This document shows positions 38,751-57,600 of a DNA stretch of 64,000 nt, piece by piece. How positions within the stretch are numbered: the first letter of the stretch is position 1; every line of letters begins with the position of its first letter. A model generated the notes under the pieces. The model saw only the letters and a list, made by a program, of their open reading frames with translations. It was not told the origin of the DNA and did not search any database. Made by a program: the position numbers and the translations under genes. The DNA lies in the NCBI RefSeq assembly GCF_027942865.1, contig NC_134508.1:32609466-32673465 (forward strand). Direction: 5' to 3'. The DNA comes from Odontesthes bonariensis. Its lineage: Eukaryota; Chordata; Actinopteri; Atheriniformes; Atherinopsidae.

Positions 38751-39068
38751 ATACTTTATTAATCCCAATTTGGGAAATTGTTTTGTTGCAGCAGCATACA
38801 GTAAAGATATGAAAAACAATTAAAGTACTAAAAACAAGCCAATAGAATAGAATAAAATAAATATAAAATAAAATAAAATAAATTAAAATAGTGAATAAAC
38901 ATTCACTATGTACAAATCTACAGTATTTTTATTTTATTTTTTATTTTTATTGTTTTTTAGGAGAGACTTCAAGCCTATTGAGGTTGAAGTTCTCTTCCAG
39001 CCAGAGGGGAGGTGTTGAAGATGGTGATGGCTGCTGGTAGGAAGGAGTTACTGAGTTACTGGTCGAGT
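38751..39068 (-). mobile_element. retroposon 3' fragment (…GGGATTAATAAAGTAT + tetranucleotide tail)
   Basis: On the minus strand the sequence ends with CCCAAATTGGGATTAATAAAGTATTTATC followed by the TATC tail. This is the characteristic terminus of a widespread fish retroposon. Upstream, TTCCTACCAGCAGCCATCACC is part of its usual body. It joins directly to the L2 fragment at about 39069 in the same orientation. Confidence 0.6.
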
Positions 39069-40660
39069 GCTGGGAGTTGACAAACAGAGGCCATTTGGTC
39101 CAAACACTATCACCTCTGTTTTCTTTTCATTAAAATTTTAAAAAATGAGGCCCAACCAAGCTTTATTATCCTCCAAACTATCCAAGAGTGATTTAATTGA
39201 GAAACTGTCCTTTTGCTTTAAGGGCAAGTAAACCTGATTATCATCAGCACAGCAGTGAAATGCAATTCCATGCCTTCTAAGGATGAAACCCAGAACCCAA
39301 TAAATACAGGGAGAAAAGCAGTGGCCCTAGAACTGAGCCTTGTGGTACCCCACATGACAGAGGAGCGCAGGACAATTCTGAGCCTAAAATCTTGACACAG
39401 AAGAACAGCCAGGTAAGACATAAACCATTCAAGTGCTGTGTCACAGATGCCCTCTAGATTTTTTTTTCAAAGGCAGACAACCAATACAACATGGTCACCA
39501 GAATCACATGCCAAGAGGATATCATTAATTACCTTTAATAATGCTGATTCTGTTCTATGGAGGGCTTTAAAACCTGAGGTTGCACTGCTGCATGTTTAAG
39601 TTTAGCAGGGACCACACCAGAGGACAGACTGCGATTATTAATGTTAAGAACACACTGTGCTATACTTGGAAAAACCTCTTAAAAGAAATTGTGGATGAAT
39701 GGGATCGTGTGGAGAGCCCAAGGGCTTAAGACGACACAACACATCCTCTAAAAGAGAGAGAGTCACAGGCTCAAAGTGATTAAAGACAGCAGAGCAAGGG
39801 GCTGAGACAGAAGGGTCAGAGTCAGGAGATGTGATAAGAGCCCTTGTGGTGGCAACCTTTTCAATAAAAAAAACTTTAAGAACTCATTGGACATTTCAGG
39901 AGAGGCTTCCAAGCAGACATTCTGTAAGGGAAAAAAATAAAGATTTAATTGTGTTAAATAAAACACAAGGTTTGCCTGTTGGATAAAACAATGTTTGCAA
40001 GATGTTTCGATTTTGTCTCTTTAACCGTGTTCTGGTACTGACGCCAGCAGTCTGTCATAATTTGATGTGACACCTGCAGTTTGTCCTTCCTCCACCTTCG
40101 TTCTGCTCGGCAACATTCCCGCCTGACAGCACGAGTCCTGTTGTTAAACCAATGCTCGGGTTTACACTTAGGCTGCCTGATTTTTAATGGAACCACAGAG
40201 TCCAGGGTTTGGCAAGAATAATGAAACGAGGAGCTGAGCTCCTCTATATCAGAGGAGAAGAAGTCCGGGCGGACAGAGAGCTGATTAAAAGCAGCAGAGA
40301 ACTGAGTGGCAGAGGAAGGGTTAAAAGGCCGACAGCGCCGAGATTTAACTGGAGTTCGTTTAAGAGCAATATCAAATAAAACAGACATGTGATCTGAAAG
40401 TCCAGAGTCGCAGATTTCCATGTAAGACACAGGCAGACCATATGAAAGAACCAAATCCAGAGTGGATCCGTGCTCGCGTGTGGGGCCAGGTACAGACAGT
40501 ACCAGGTTAAAAGAGTCAATGAGGCTTAAAAGTCCCTTACCAGAGGTTTATCTGTGTGTTAGAGACAACACACGGGAATATTAAAATCTCCAACAATAAA
40601 AAGGTGATCATAGTTCATCATAATCCCAGGTAAAAGGTCTGAGAAATCATTCTGAAGTTC
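39069..40660 (-). mobile_element. L2-type LINE fragment: endonuclease C-terminus and reverse transcriptase, decayed
   Basis: Read on the minus strand in order: VGDFNIPVCC, the GDFN endonuclease motif (about 40595-40565); SDHMSVLFDIALKRT, the endonuclease SDH motif (about 40400); a basic linker with NRTRAVRRECCRAERRWRKDK; a region homologous to the reverse transcriptase N-terminal side with stops; [16 protein letters not shown] motif B (about 39350-39310); FHCCADDNQVYLP, the catalytic motif with CADD for YADD (about 39265-39228); and FNEKKTEVIVFGPN (about 39130-39085). Frameshifts and gaps separate the blocks, so it is dead. The longest intact piece is a 166-codon frame at 39954-40454. The 5' end and the 3' RT tail are missing. 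Confidence 0.88.
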
Positions 40661-47224
<6,564 letters not shown>

Positions 47225-48065
47225 ACATATTACACCGTGTCTTTATTTATTTTACAGAAAACCAAGCCAAATTGCAAATGTGAAAAACTAAGTGCACACC
47301 ATGATTCAGTATCTTGAAGAACCACCTTTAGCAGCAATAACTTGAAGCAATCGTTTCTTGTGTGACATTATCAGCGTCTTGCATCGTTGTGGAGGTACTT
47401 TGGCCCGCTCTTTTCAATAATGTTGATGAGATTTGCAGCACTTGTATGTGCACAGCTTTTTTTAAGGTCCCACCACAGCATTTCAATCAGGTTAAGGTCT
47501 GGACTTTGACTGGACAACACCTTCATTCTTCTCTTTTTCAAACATTCCATTGTGGATTTGCTGCTGTGCTAGGGATTATTGTCTGGTTGCATGACCCACT
47601 TTCACTCAGACTGGATCTATGGACAGATGACTTCTCATAAGACAGAATACTTTGGCATACAGAGGAGTTCATGGTTGACTCAGTGACTGCAGAGAGCCCA
47701 GCTCCTGTGGCTGCAAAACAAGCCACAGTTGATATGCTGTGTTTGCTTTCTTCCCCAATGTGACTTCACTTTGGTCTCATCTGTCCAATGGACATTGTTC
47801 CAGAAGTCTTGTTTGTTCAAATGCAACTTTGCAAACTTTAGCTGTGCCGGCATGTTCTTTTTAGAAAAAAGGAGGTTTTCTCCTGCAACCCGTCCAAACA
47901 AGCTATACTTGTTCAGACTTTTTCTAATCCAGACCAACAAAAACTGCTAAAACCTCTGCTTTTGTAGAGGTGGTCACACTTGATAATAATCTATTAATCA
48001 AGTGCACGTGATTAGCAGCACCTGGCTGCGACTGCTACCTTCTTATGGAAGCAGCGAGGGTAGTT
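47225..48065 (-). mobile_element. Tc1-like transposon relic, copy 1
   Basis: The minus strand carries a decayed Tc1/mariner transposase. Visible pieces are LNKYSLFGRVAGENLLF, LKFAKLHLNKQDFWNNV and HWTDETKVKSHWG, which holds the first catalytic Asp (WTDE). These are followed by the region of the second and third acidic residues in other frames (SPDLNPIE-like, reading from 47500 down). The end facing the left edge gives CTAAAGGTGGTTCTTCAAGA. The DNA-binding N-terminus is missing and frameshifts are present, so it is inactive. Boundaries are approximate. It lies downstream of the grm4 stop codon. Confidence 0.82.
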
Positions 48066-49629
48066 TGGATGTTTTTTCTTTCTTTTTTTCATATATGCTC
48101 ACAGCCGGTGGGATTTTGACAGCTGTATGAAAGAAATACCGACTCGTCCTCTGTCTTGTAGAAAAGCACCTGCACATTCAATTCTGCAACTCCAAATTGA
48201 AATAGAACAAAATGATTACTGCAGTTTGTCAGCTGTCAGGAGATAAACATTTTGTGTAGATCTTTTATTAATAATGTACTGATTCACATATTTATGGAAG
48301 ACGGCTTCTTCCATCGGTGTCCTACATGTATAGATGCAGGGCATTATTACTGTGCAACCAGCCAAAAAGTCTTTTTCATATATTTCATTTCTTATACCTG
48401 AAGTTTTGATTGACTGAAAGTCCTGTGTGAGCTTGCCTGTTGGCTTGTGAGAGGAAATGAGAATGACTACTCTGTGTGTACAAATGACCACTGTCTTTTT
48501 GTCTTTTTTTGCCTGAATAAGATGGTGTTAGTAAACTTAAATAAATAAAATGTTCCTTTAAAACAACTCACACTTACGGAGGAAGCAATGCTAGTGTGTA
48601 ATGCAGAACCCATAATCTCATGAGTCCCATCTCTGCTGTCACTTTATTTTGCCGTGGGAAGATAATGTACACTGCTGTGCATATTGCTGTAATCTAGCAC
48701 TTGGGAATGCATTTAGCACCCTTGCTATGCAACAGCTGTTATTTCCCTGGCTTTTGTGTGGTGGGCTCACAGTATCAGGAAGGCGTGGAGAAGATGATGG
48801 CTGCAGAGAGCTCGCTGCATACAGAGGGCTTAGATTCAAGTAGAGGCTAACCCTTCATTTGAATAATGTCATGTTTCCTTCCACCAACTCTGTCCTTCCG
48901 CCACTATTATCAGAGGCATTGTGGCAACCTATTATTTAGATGGTGGCAGCCATTGTCTTCTTGTCTTCAGGGGGAAAAACGTATTGCTAATCTGTAATTA
49001 TTTACAAATGGAATAAAATACACAAGCTCCCGCAGAATGCTGCTACTGTATTACTCTGTTTTATAATCAGGCAACATACAGAACAACACATGGACTGATG
49101 AAAATAAGCTGTTAGTGGATATTCTTCTCTGTCTTTAGAAAAAAGAATCAATTGACAAAACCTGAAAATGGACATTGAAGTTTGAAAACATTTTTAATAG
49201 AAATAATAAATTTTGTATAAAAAAAACTAAACATGCTTCACACACTTCATTAGTTCTCATGAGGTTTTACAAATACATAGTCAGATAGCCAGGCACTGTA
49301 TCTTTTTGTATATTTTCCCCAATTTTAGGATATGTCAGGACATAAAGCAGACATCATCAATCTATTTAATAACTTACATTAAGTTGCCATTTAATTTGGT
49401 CAACACTCACATTTTATTCTGCAACACAAATGGTGTTGAAAGTAATACAGAGGGAGGCATGAGAAGCAGCACTGAATTCACAACACAAATGACCCCACAA
49501 CGGTTTTCCCAAGACATTAGAAGGGCTTTTATACTGCACAAAGCCAAATATAAATCTGTTCAGCGAGCTCGGGATGATTGATAGAGATATAGTATATTTT
49601 TGCAATTAGATTTTAATTTGTTGAAAAGC
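48066..49629. other. region downstream of grm4, no gene recognised
   Basis: About 1.6 kb. Short ORFs only. It could contain distal parts of a long grm4 3' UTR; a further AATAAA-type signal on the minus strand lies near 49408-49413. Confidence 0.45.
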
Positions 49630-50907
49630 CAACTTCCTGACACCTCCTTTTTATTATGAGAGTGCCTGAAGAGGACATGTACAGTAATGAATTTTCTCAG
49701 TAGTTGGCCCATTGCGAATATCACCCTCTGGGCAAACCACATGATCCTCTCAAGGGCATGCTTCATCTTAGTTCCCCAGCTAATGGATCTGTATGGCAAA
49801 GCTTCAATGTTACATTTTGCATGGGTGACCAAGAGAATACCTGGTGGCAGTGATGGGAGGGTCATCCCAAATGACAGCTCACAGTAAGATCTCATATAGC
49901 TAAAATACGGTGTATTTTAACCACGAGCCACTGTTTCAAAGCACAAACAGGTATGCAGAGGGCAGTGGCAGCCTTGGGCTAGCTGGTAATACAAATCATG
50001 ACCTCACTTAAGCACAGACAGACAATCACTCACTAGACCTTCACCAATTGCGAACAGATTTTAACATACAATAGGCTTGGGCCCAAAACAATTGTTAACA
50101 ACGCTGCAACAGAGTTTAAAACGCATTCCAAAGATATGATTTTTTTCTTTCTATTTTCTTTAATTTTTCCAAACAACACAACACATGATGTTGAAACTGG
50201 CATGCTCAAAATTGGCAGAGATCCACTCATTTACATGTAGCTGTTCTTGGAACTCAGCGGGACGCTGAAGAGGAAAGAAAAATACATGTCGTCTGGCCCA
50301 GATCTGTTGCATTGTTGAGATGATCCCCATTTCCAGTTGAGTCATGAGACCGGGATACACTTAGAAATAAAACAAACACAAGCCCCTCTTAGAAATCCAT
50401 GGGCCATGTTTTCATGCCTTTTTTGGTGTTGATTAATCCCTTGTGATGCCTTGAGAGGATTTTAAGATAACACGAAGAACGCCTGAACATTTGAGTTCAG
50501 TTCCAGTCAGCACTGCTCAAGATGACAGAAGTCTTTGAAAGAGGGAACAGCTGAAATGTAATCACTCTTAAGGAAAGCTCCATCCTTCAGTCTGAGGCCT
50601 CTGCCATGCGAGTATTTTTCTTCTTTTTTTTTTTTAAATGTGTGTATCCATATGAGGCTGACAGAAGATGGAACCTTAAAATTTGTACAGGTATCTATTC
50701 TGGTCGTCTGTTTTGTCCATCTCTCTCTGCCTCCTCACCATGTCACGTCTTTGGGCTTCTGTGATCTCCAGCCGCACAACAACACATCCTCTTTTTTTTT
50801 TTTTCTTTTAAGCTGTGTGAAATTCCACTGCATGTTTTTTTTTTTTTTTTTTTCTTCCCCCCTCCACCAGGGTGGTTATCTTGAATTGCGATAAGAACCT
50901 TTGTCCC
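49630..50907 (-). other. grm4: candidate grm4 3' untranslated region
   Basis: Sequence between the grm4 stop codon (50908-50910) and the first clear minus-strand AATAAA (49650-49655). If this signal is used, the 3' UTR is about 1.28 kb. It includes long A-runs on the sense strand (T-runs at about 50627-50637 and 50829-50851). Which polyadenylation site is used cannot be determined from sequence alone. Confidence 0.4.
49650..49655 (-). terminator. grm4: candidate polyadenylation signal for grm4
   Basis: A canonical AATAAA on the minus strand, about 1.25 kb after the grm4 stop. Other candidates lie farther downstream, so usage is uncertain. Confidence 0.3.
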
Positions 50908-50957
50908 TTAGATTGCATGGTTGCTGTAGCTGATGTAGGTTTGCTTTGTCGGGAAAG
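50908..50957 (-). CDS. grm4: grm4 terminal coding exon (50 nt of coding sequence plus stop)
   Basis: After acceptor TTTCAG at 50958-50963 come two bases that complete a Ser codon from the previous exon (T + CT). Then FPTKQTYISYSNHAI and a TAA stop at 50908-50910. A C-terminus of TKQTY(V/I)xYxNHAI is the known end of the mGluR4 tail, and mGluR8 ends similarly in NHSI. Splice phase agrees with the exon at 54363-54609, whose donor leaves one base. The tail is intracellular, and in group III receptors this region contacts scaffold and regulatory proteins. It is too small for ORF finding and was identified by searching the minus strand for the conserved ending. Confidence 0.93.
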
Positions 50958-53900
50958 CTGAAAGAGAAGAAATGAGAGTGGGACTGAGACTCAGATAGAG
51001 GCAAGGTGAAGAGGAACATTTGACCATGTGATGTTTCTGTCCTGTTGTTTTACGGACGTAACAAATATGAGATTAAATGTCACATAATGATTATGACAAT
51101 ACATGGTTAATTGCTCACAGTTCTTGTGCATTAATACAAGTAATTCCTCCACTCTGACCATATTTCTGTCCTCAGAGCATGCCTGTATTACCTACAGCAA
51201 CCTCTCCACCTCCTTTTCCTGCAGCTGTCAGGACTTAACTTTCCAGTTGTCTCACCAGACCGTGTTAGCTTATTCGCTGAGGTGGAGCAGATAAATTCTG
51301 ACATATTGCCACCAGATCTTGGCTGTTGTCGGAGCTGGCCCCAGACAGGAATTTTTCAATTTCATCAAGCTATATATCCACACAAGCGATGACAATGACA
51401 AATGGTTTTTATTGAAATAGCCATACACTGTAAAGCCCCTGTAAACGTTAACCCCATCAGGATAAATTGCTGCTGGCTATCAATTTTGTGTCTTTGCCTT
51501 CGCTCCACTTATTGTAACAAAAGGCCAAATTAACCCTCCACAGAAACTCAAAGCTTGAATAATGTGAATAATCTGCTGTGTGTGTTTAAATGTCGCTTGT
51601 TGTAGGCTGATGAGGCTCAGCATTGTGCTATTGTTACGGTGGCACATTGTTATACATTTTATATTGATTTTCTGTTTTTGTGTTAAGAGTAAACACAATG
51701 TCAGCTCTTTCAGTTGTGTGTGAACGGGAACATTTCCAGTGCTGGTGTTTAAAAGTATGAACAAAATGCAGCTTTAAAATGTGTGACAAAAGGCTCTATT
51801 CCTCCTAAGTTGAAGCCAGTCAGAACGAATGGATCCATTTTGACAGACGTGACTGATTAAAATCTTTTCCCGCCTGAGGCAAGCAGAAGAGCGTTTTGGA
51901 CGTCACAGGAGTAATTTTTGCTGACTCAATTGCTGAAGTCGTTATTTACTCCACTTATATAAATCCAGAGTGTGTCACTGATACAGTGGTGCCAAGCACT
52001 TTTATTGGAATTAAGATTAGAGAGAGGAGGTGTCAAAGGAATCATCTGCTTCTGAGGGGAGATTGAGGTGCCTCTTGATCCTTGAGATGTGTTTAAACTC
52101 TGAAATCTGTTGCAATTTTTATTACTAATCTCTTGATTATTGCTTTAGTTAACAATTTATCTACATATCATGTACTCCATAAAAAATGATGATCAGTGTG
52201 CCAGAACCAAAACTGACGGCTTCAAATGAATGATGGCATCCAACAACTTGTTCAGAGTTATTTAAGACACAACCTCTCTTATTTTCATTCACTTTGACAC
52301 AAATGAGAACACTTTTGTATATTACATATTGTGTCTCTGCCAACAGATTGCCCTAAACTTTTAATGACATCAAATTTAATCTATGTGAATCTAAAACTAA
52401 TCTACAACTACAATAACAAGTTGATCTGTTAATTAGTTTATGTAAAAAAAAAAACCTTCTTTCTTGAGAATTGCACAGGGAATTAGGTCAAGACTTTCTC
52501 TGTAGTTGCTTTTAACAAATGCGCTTTTGCTGCATATGAATTTTTACAAAAATATATATTTCAAAGTACTTAATGGGTAGAGCGCAAAGAATGCAGGATA
52601 TTAAGCTAAAATTATGTTTGTAATGAATGGCAGATGAGGCTACTTAATGACTTGTGTTAAAATAAATGAAAACCCACATGTTCCCACAGTATCACTATAA
52701 CTGGTCAGCAGAGACGAACATGAAGCAGAAACAGTTGCACACTATTTGCTACCTTATTCACATTTGGTCTGTCTTATCTTCTACACTTCTTACTTGTTAG
52801 CTGGTAATTTCCATAAGAAAACCGGGTCGAACGTTGCAGATATTTGAGTTCTCACATGAAGCCCCTCTGGAACATTTCTAGAAAAGTTCAGGGCTGCGGT
52901 GCAGCTGAAGCTCAGTAAAAAAATATATATTTTTGTTGTTCAATCAGTACAAAAAAGTGTGAAAATTAAATTTTCCTTTTTTTTTTTGCTGGTGGGTTGG
53001 CAGGTCTTCTCACGCATCTGGTTATCTTTATGTGGGAGTAGTTGCAAGACAGCAAGAAGTCACTGACAGCAGCCACAAAAATAAAACTCTTACGAGATAA
53101 ACTGTGCCTCGCCTGGAAAGCAGACTAGAACTGGTGCCGGCGCAGCAGCCAGAGCCAAAAAAGCTGCACTAAACCTAAGACAGTGTCTTCAATGTCTTCA
53201 GTTTGTATAAAAACTCCCAACCTATTTCGATTTTGTAACAATTGATTCTAATTTAACCAAGTCCATATCCACATATTAGTTTGTGCACAATCTCCAGCAT
53301 TTTTAACAATGAAAGCATGACTTAACAAAATAATGGTCTATCTGTAACCTCCATTTGACATGATTTCTCACATCAATGTAAATTAGTATTTTGAGATGTT
53401 TCAATATCAAACAAACTAATGCTGTCCCTTTCAAAAGACAACTGAAAATATGAATTGTTCAAAAAAATTTACTTTTAAAGGTTTAAATATATAAATCAGT
53501 CCATTATTATCAATGAACCATTGAAAAGTACTGCAATTTAATGGAAATGAAAGCGTTCTATGAAATACTTTACCATGAGCCTGACATCTAAACCAGTCAG
53601 CTGTTAGAGTTGGTGAAAAATAATTGCATCCGATCATTCTTAGAGATGTTGCAGTTGGCGGAGTGGAGCTGCGGTGCTTGGCTTCAAAAAACTGCAGCCG
53701 CCTCAATCTCGTGAGATTATCATTTGCCCACATTTGCATAAGATCACAGCAAGTTGATATAAAGCCAGCGAGAAATCTAAGTGGCTTATAACATGTGGCG
53801 ATCAAAGGGGACTGACTCTGTGCTGATTTGGCTATTCTCAAACAAGACTTGTCTTACAGTGGCCCCCTGTTGGCAACAAGTAATCAGTCACCAGAACAGC

Positions 53901-54362
53901 TGATTTCCTAGCAGTTTCCCGATTAATTAATACTTTCAGTCCTAACAGTGTAAACTGAGAGAGGAATAAGAGAGGGTGCCTTTTGTGTGTGGAAAACTTC
54001 TGAATTTTGAGATCTGAATTTTCATTGCCATTGCTGCCATTAAATGAAATGATAATGAAGGAAATTAGGCCTACAGATATCAGAAGAAACATGATTCAGA
54101 GTGGAGACACACACAGCTGAAACTGCTGCCATGCTTGCTGAAAGACAAACCCAGCCGGCCCCCACCACTGGATGAATAACAGTGCTACATTTGTGTTAAA
54201 AACATGCTACACATCTGTTAATAAGTAATCATTTGTTCCTTTGCTTCCTTTCGAAGCATGTATTTTTTTGATTTTCACACAAGGACATAGCATTGCTGAG
54301 GAATAAAAAAAAAAAAAAGCCTGTAGGTTTTAAAAGAAAGACTTTTTGATTAGCATTCTCAC
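50958..54362. other. grm4: last grm4 intron (3.4 kb)
   Basis: Bounded by a GTGAGA donor (54362-54357) and a TTTCAG acceptor (50963-50958). It holds no other recognised gene. A 136-codon minus-strand frame at 53431-53841 has no recognisable domain and no supporting splice sites. A CTCF-like motif lies at 53860-53873. Confidence 0.85.
53860..53873 (-). promoter_or_regulatory. CTCF-like motif, reverse orientation
   Basis: TGGCCCCCTGTTGGC is, on the minus strand, CCAACAGGGGGCCA, one mismatch (A for C/G at position 4) from the CTCF core. It faces the forward motif at 23195-23210. Occupancy is unproven. Confidence 0.35.
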
Positions 54363-54609
54363 ATTGTGATTCGAGGCTTTCACACAGCTCGGTCTTGGCT
54401 TCTCCGTTGGGTCTGAGTCCGGCCTTGGGGTTTAACTTGTTGGACATGGTGGCGGCGGTAACCACGGCCTTGAGGCTGCGGGTGCGCTTGGGCACATTCT
54501 GCTCGGGGTGTAAGAGAATCACATACACCTTGGGCATGTAGAGCAACCCGAGGGACACCGAAGCACTCAGGCTCACAGAGATGGTCAGCGTGGTTGTTTG
54601 GATGTACAA
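54363..54609 (-). CDS. grm4: grm4 penultimate exon: end of 7TM domain and cytoplasmic tail
   Basis: A 247-nt exon (82 codons plus one base) with acceptor CTGCAG at 54610-54615 and donor GTGAGA at 54362-54357. It encodes [20 protein letters not shown], then [19 protein letters not shown], which is transmembrane helix 7 and its cytoplasmic end. Next come [19 protein letters not shown] and [17 protein letters not shown], the basic tail of group III metabotropic glutamate receptors. [21 protein letters not shown] favours mGluR4 over mGluR7/8 (NVQKRKRSFKAV) and mGluR6. The receptor is a Gi/o-coupled class C GPCR, mainly presynaptic. The exon order is that of mGluR genes: a large 7TM exon should precede it, beyond the right edge. 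Overlapping ORFs in other frames are shadows. Confidence 0.95.
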
Positions 54610-57600
54610 CTGCAGAGAGCAAACACCAGACATACACAGTACAAACAGTTTAACCCTGTTTTGGCAGCACAGATTTATCTAAATAAGTAAGTACAAGTGA
54701 GAATAAGAGCATCCACTAACCCATGTGTAAACCAAGTAGTTTTTATTGTGTCCAATAGAGGCTTGGACACTATTTATTTCAGGTGATAAAAAATCTTTTA
54801 AATCATCTTTTTATAATGAGTTAGCTGGAACAGCCAAGGCCACCATGTTTGTTTAATTTTCTGCCATGCTAGTTTTAACATGACTGTCACGTAATTCTGG
54901 ACACAGATTTGATAACTCCAGTCAATTGGATGCTTCTCTCTCATTACAAGCAGGATCATAAAAAGAAACAAGCTCATGAAAATTTTACGCATCGTCAAAT
55001 CCTACAAACCATGAGGGGAGGGCAGCACCGAATATCATTCTCACTCATTCAATTTTAATCATTTGCAAAGCTGCAGCAAATTAATGAGTCATCTTCAGGG
55101 AAGCTTTAAGGAAGAACAAAAGCTTGTTTATTTTTTTTTAATACATTAACTATGTTGAGACTCATCATTTTGGAAGGACTGACATGTTGGTTGGATAAAT
55201 AAGCCTTTTACTTTTCTCACCAAGTCTATAAAAAACATAATATTCATATCAAACAATGAGGCTTGTTAACCTCTGCAAGAATCCGGTCTTTCTGACACCA
55301 ATAAATACAATATTGCTCACTTGATGAAAGGTGCCAACACACTGTTATTGAGTCAAAATAAAACAATTGTGAACTCTAATGGAATAAATCAAGCTGGATT
55401 AAAAAGACCACTTTTAACATGGTTTCACTAATACAAATATGTAGCACTGCAGACAAATATAATTAGCTCATTTATTTAGGATGATTAAAAGGTTAAGAGG
55501 TTGAAATATTTCTCCTGTTCTTTTCATTTTTCAACCATCGGTACAGCAGGGACTCGAGTACCTGGTGTTTTTGTTTGTTTGTGTCCTTGCCCTGTCCTCA
55601 CACCCCAGATGACCACCCTATCTGAGTCTTGTTCTGCTGGAGGTCTCTTCCTACTAAAAGGAAGTTCTTCAGGTACAGTTAAATTAACAAAAACTTACTT
55701 CTTAAGATCTTTGAGGTTAAGATGCTAGGAGGACTTTGGAAAAGACGACCAAACTCACACAAAGCTGTGCTGTGGGTCTGCAGCATTGAGACTACAGCCG
55801 TTCAACAGATACTCTCCAAAAAGTTCTTTAGTTACTTCATGTAATGCAATTTTATGAAGTTGTCAGGAATAAATCATTTTTATCACATTCGCATAAAAGT
55901 TCTCTATTGATAAGGCAAAAACAAGGCACAGGAGTGAAATATATTGTGGGCACAAGCTACTCCCTCCTGCTCTCATATTTATCCACATGAATCATAATTA
56001 GTAAGACTGGATGAAATGATCTTGCATCACTTTGAAAGATGCAGCCGCAAGGAATTCTGGGACGAGTTACCTTTATTCTTTCAGAGAGGAAGCTTAAGTG
56101 TTTCCTGTACAAAGGATATTTAGAGATCTTAACATGGCTGCCACTTTTATACTTCCAGGACATTTAATTAATTTAGAAACATTCTAAAGCAAAAAAAAAA
56201 AGACTTCAACCAGACCTTTTATCTCCACTGTGTGCTCTTTAGAGAGCTACCGGAGGGCGATGCTCATGCTAAACTAGTAGTTTCAAATGCTCAAACTAGC
56301 AGAGAGCAGCTGAAGCCACTAATACTGCTAACAAACAGCAGGACAAAAAAACCCTAAAGCGATTAAGTGGAATGTATTGGCTGTCAGACCTCCAAACATT
56401 GTTGCAACAGTAGTTGTGGATGTAATTTTCACGCAAGCAGTTTCCAGCAGCAGGATTAATATTACCCACGATGGACGAGTCCCTTCATCATGTATCAGGT
56501 ATGACTATTTTTTTATATAAAAAAAAAAAGAAAACTAATACAATAAGGCTGAGACTGTTTGGAAGAACACAGAACTACTGTTTTCATGCAAAGTAAGTTT
56601 CTCCTCATGCAGTCATTTTTACATCTCATATTTTAAAAACATATTTTTAGTTTCTGTCTTATTAAGATGGTTAATTCAACAGTTAAAGAAATCTCCACAG
56701 TGTGTTATTTTCTCCGTAGAACAGGGCAGCTGATATTCAATATGAAACACTGCTACAGGTGAGAGTGAGGTGAATCTCAGTGGAAACGAGTGTGATGCTG
56801 TTCTTAAGTTACCATGAGGACTGATTTACAACTGTAATTAAGCCATGGTTGACTTAAATATTCTAGTATATGATTTCTATACTCACATCGGCATATCAGA
56901 ATGGGTATTTCTAGTGAGTGTGAAATTAGAATCGGCTAATAAAATCCCTCATGCACAAGATTTAATTGTATTTTATATAAAGCTACCTTTACTCGTCGCT
57001 TTTTTTTTTTCCTTCTTTTTAGTAGGTGAGTTTTGTCCCATGGGTTGCTGCTGTTTTTTAATCAAAGCAGAGTAACATTTAGCCTCTCAAATGTGACCTC
57101 TGTTTGAATATCTTGTTTGTTTTTATTTGGTGTGAATCTCCATGGTGATTTCCCTCCAGACTGGCTGCATTTAATTTAAACAGAGCAAGTCCTAGTGTGA
57201 TGACGGTCTGCCGGCTGTGGAGCAGAGTGGAAGAATAGAGAAACTATGATGGAGGGACAGTTGCAGTGGTTGCCCCCCAGCTGCAGGGAGCATTAACCGG
57301 TGAGCTGCTCAGGGCTCTGCTTACTGCTGCCTGGAGGACAGACGGCTGAACCCAAGCTGCTACTAGCATAGACAAAATGAGCTCAGCTGATTTTCTCTGT
57401 CATATGTCTCAATCAATGAAAATTTATATGGAACATGGTTTGTGGATTAATAATAATTTTTAAAAAAAGATGACATTATTAAACATTAGAAATAGACAAA
57501 GAAATATATTTTAGATGCGTTTTACAGTACTAAGATTGACCAAAAAAAACATTCCTTATTTTCAGCTTTTAATTTTAAGTTTTTTTTCTCCATCATTTCA

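Noticed and set aside
38625..38819. ORF with repeated Ile-Tyr-Leu-Ser
   Set aside because: Translation of a GATA microsatellite.
39954..40454. 166-codon frame that could look like a host gene
   Set aside because: It carries the SDH endonuclease motif and the basic linker of L2-type LINEs and is followed by decayed RT motifs.
53431..53841. 136-codon minus-strand frame in the last grm4 intron
   Set aside because: Low-complexity-free but unlike any family I know, no splice sites and on the intron strand of grm4; probably chance.
54380..54637. 85-codon minus frame overlapping the grm4 exon
   Set aside because: Shadow of the true frame, which carries TM7 and the conserved tail.
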